From: Paramecium octaurelia
Taxonomy: Eukaryota > Ciliophora > Oligohymenophorea > Peniculida > Parameciidae
Assembly: GCA_905182995.1 (NCBI GenBank)
Contig: CAJJDP010000148.1
Location: 62,001-126,000 of the forward strand
Direction of reading: 5' to 3'
Length of the DNA stretch: 64,000 nt
In this document: positions 61,989-64,000 of the stretch, one piece after another
Numbering within the stretch: the stretch's first letter is position 1
How the letters are laid out: every line of letters begins with the position of its first letter
The notes under the pieces: generated by a model
What the model was told of the DNA's origin: nothing
Databases searched by the model: none
What the model saw: only the letters and a program-made list of their open reading frames with translations
Made by a program: the position numbers and the translations under genes

Positions 61989-64000
61989 TCATAAATAATA
62001 GTATTCTCCATTGAATTCCATATTTTTAAATTTACTCTTGACATCCCCCAAGTTGTATTCTTTGAATGAATCCAAGACGTTTTCAAATTTGCGATCCCCT
62101 ATCAATAGCGATACATACTTACTTTTGCTTAATAAATACAAGATGAGTCTCAAGATGTCCAATATGTTGGGGTTCTCCTTAATAATCTTCAAACTATACA
62201 CTTCCTTGATCAATTTAATGGTCAATTAATAATCATCCATCTGGCCATCCTCCTTCCCTTTGTCTTAAAAATAAAATAAGTCGAAAATATTGCTCAAGTT
62301 GATGCAATTCCTTACAATAAAGAAACTACTGATTTCGGTGTTGTAAAATACAAAGCTCAACATTTAGGATAAATACAAAACGTTACTGTAATACTCATCT
62401 CTTCTCATTTTGCTCATGCAACAGATCTACTTGAAATTGTATCCTAAAGAAGTCTTTTATTCTTTGTCATAAGCAGTGGCTAAAATAAGCTCAAGCATCT
62501 TTTTGGAATGAATAACAGCAGGTTTAACATTCAATTAAGTACATAAAATCGCCATTGATTGAGTCATCCTCTGAACTGTGGGATGAAACAATTTAATATA
62601 GTAAATGAACAGTCCACTTACAGTTTACTAATATATAGTTTTGCATATTAATTCAAAATCCTACAAAGACTCGTAGTATTACAATTCAATTTGATCCTCA
62701 AAAATGTAGGTTTGATAGTAATTGGACAAGTCAAACATGTCAATAAAAAACTTGGACAATTGTATTTAATTAGTTTCCAAATTCTTAAAAAGTTCCTTTT
62801 TATGAAATTTCTTTAACAACTTTCTAGCAGATTTAAATGTTATAAGAGAACTTGAATAATTGTCCTTCCTCTGGAATTCTTGTATGAATTTGACCACAGA
62901 ATCAGTTGCCTTTTCCAAAATTACATCATTAATTTTAACAGTCTATGATAATGTCTAAGAGTTCATCAATAACCTCTTGATTTGTGTTTCCTCCTCAATG
63001 TACTTTTCATCAATCTTATACTCCAAATATTGGTTCAATTGCACTCTCTATAATTTATGGAATATTTTGGGATGATCACACTTGATTTCATGTAGAATGT
63101 CAATCAATACAAAGTCCACTTACAATTAATCATATGGCACCAGTTGATTGCAGATTGGACACTTCCATCTATTCTCATTCGGCTTTTCATTCATCGTCAA
63201 ATAGGCATTCAGTTCAAAACAATCAAAATGTTAACACTGTTTCCCTCGAACTGGAATCTCCAATTACTGCATCGTAATTCCATCTATTAATTTTACTGAA
63301 AACAATGAATCCTGAAGAGTGTCATCAACCACTAAAAGTTTAATGAATTGCAATACATGACAATGATTTAATCTTATCTTAATATTATTACTTTTATTAA
63401 GTAATAATGGAGTCTATTATTTTCTCTCTCCCCACATCTATTAGTTTACTCTTTAATTCAGATATTTTAATACTTTTAACTATTACAATACCAAGTAAAG
63501 AATTGCTTTCTACATCTTCTCCAACTTTCACCTTTATTGAATTCGCTCCCCATTAGATACATGTGGATGGTCTAAAATTATAATATTTTTAATTAGATAA
63601 ACATAAATCCATAATCGTTTATATGATATGCTATGTGGTGTTGGTTGTTCAATTCAACATAAACATTTTTGCTTGGCCACTCATACAATTTTTTTGGTTC
63701 TTTTGTTTTGGTACAAAATATTGCAAGGATTATCGATTTCTTCTTAAGTTCTTCATAATACTAATTCACTTCAAATGTGAACACCTTCTCTAGTAATTAG
63801 GCAGGTTTCTTGATTATAGCAACATTAAATTTATTGTTGAGCTTAACGAACGTCTAATATTCTTAGTGAAAATTTACTTCAAATTGCATCTAGGGATTAT
63901 TCGCAGTTAATGAGCATTGAAGACATCGAAGTTACTATGGTTACTTATCTGTTATTTGATAATCATAGCATTGCCAATGATGATTCTTATGACAAACATA
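61989..64000 (-). CDS. PIAS/Siz-type SUMO E3 ligase, N-terminus beyond window
   Basis: Partial: 5' end outside the window. Introns at 63572-63602 (31 bases) and 63332-63356 (25 bases). The SP-RING (MIZ) zinc finger reads LEIPVRGKQCQHFDCFELNA then NRWKCPICNQLVPYDQL, with the diagnostic Cys-x-His...Cys...Cys-x-x-Cys ligands. Upstream is a PINIT-like region containing WPSKNVYVELNN and an earlier Cys/His-rich piece at the edge (CHKNHHWQCYDYQ...LRCLQC) that could be the end of a PHD finger as in plant SIZ1. About 390 helical residues follow the SP-RING, longer than usual. Acts in the nucleus to pass SUMO from E2 to substrates. Stop is 26 bases from the kinase stop. Confidence 0.88.

Overview
This window looks like macronuclear DNA of a ciliate of the Paramecium type. 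Long coding frames run only if TAA and TAG are read as glutamine and TGA is the sole stop. Exons are split by tiny introns of about 20 to 35 bases that begin GT (nearly always GTA) and end TAG, AAG or CAG. DNA is AT-rich and genes are packed tail to tail or head to tail with gaps often below 100 bases. Under a standard code almost every gene would look broken, so gene models here were built by reading with the ciliate code and placing introns so that frame, family homology and total length (a multiple of three) agree. About fifty introns were placed this way.

Left part (1-13.7 kb): a partial unknown gene, a small N-terminally acylated-type protein, a SAM methyltransferase, an ER-type Sel1-repeat protein, an unknown protein, a zinc-free alcohol dehydrogenase/prostaglandin-reductase type enzyme, a mitochondrial carrier, ribosomal protein S11 (uS17), an unknown basic protein and a macro-domain-like protein. 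A 1387-base block is repeated exactly on either side of a single N (5718); it is most simply an assembly error and creates one truncated copy each of two genes. Several gaps of about 0.5-1.1 kb hold only interrupted frames.

Middle (13.7-21.7 kb): two giant intronless genes (1278 and 1314 codons) face each other. Both encode type I membrane proteins of no family I recognise. Their last ~430 bases, which encode the membrane anchor and tail, are an almost perfect inverted repeat with a 99-base spacer, while the rest has diverged strongly. This is the most unusual structure in the window.

22-45 kb: a MYB-type DNA-binding protein with a long Gln/Met/Gly/Pro tail, a membrane-anchored insulysin-like M16 peptidase, a 47-residue micro-gene, a casein kinase 1 relative, a type III phosphatidylinositol 4-kinase, a coiled-coil protein, an ABCC transporter, and a 2470-residue guanylyl cyclase fused to a P-type ATPase-like domain, the architecture known from ciliates and apicomplexans. 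PI4K, CK1, the ABCC pump and the cyclase suggest membrane signalling and trafficking genes, but nothing shows they are co-regulated.

45-64 kb: an intergenic stretch with one tRNA gene (anticodon UAU), a coiled-coil protein, a secreted Frizzled-like cysteine-rich protein, an unresolved broken-looking locus, then a run of seven genes on one strand with spacers of only 8 to 88 bases: two tandem SLC33 (acetyl-CoA transporter) paralogues, an importin-7/8-type karyopherin, a two-TM protein, a kelch protein, UDP-glucose dehydrogenase and a protein kinase with an N-terminal PH-like region. The right edge cuts a PIAS/Siz SUMO ligase gene.
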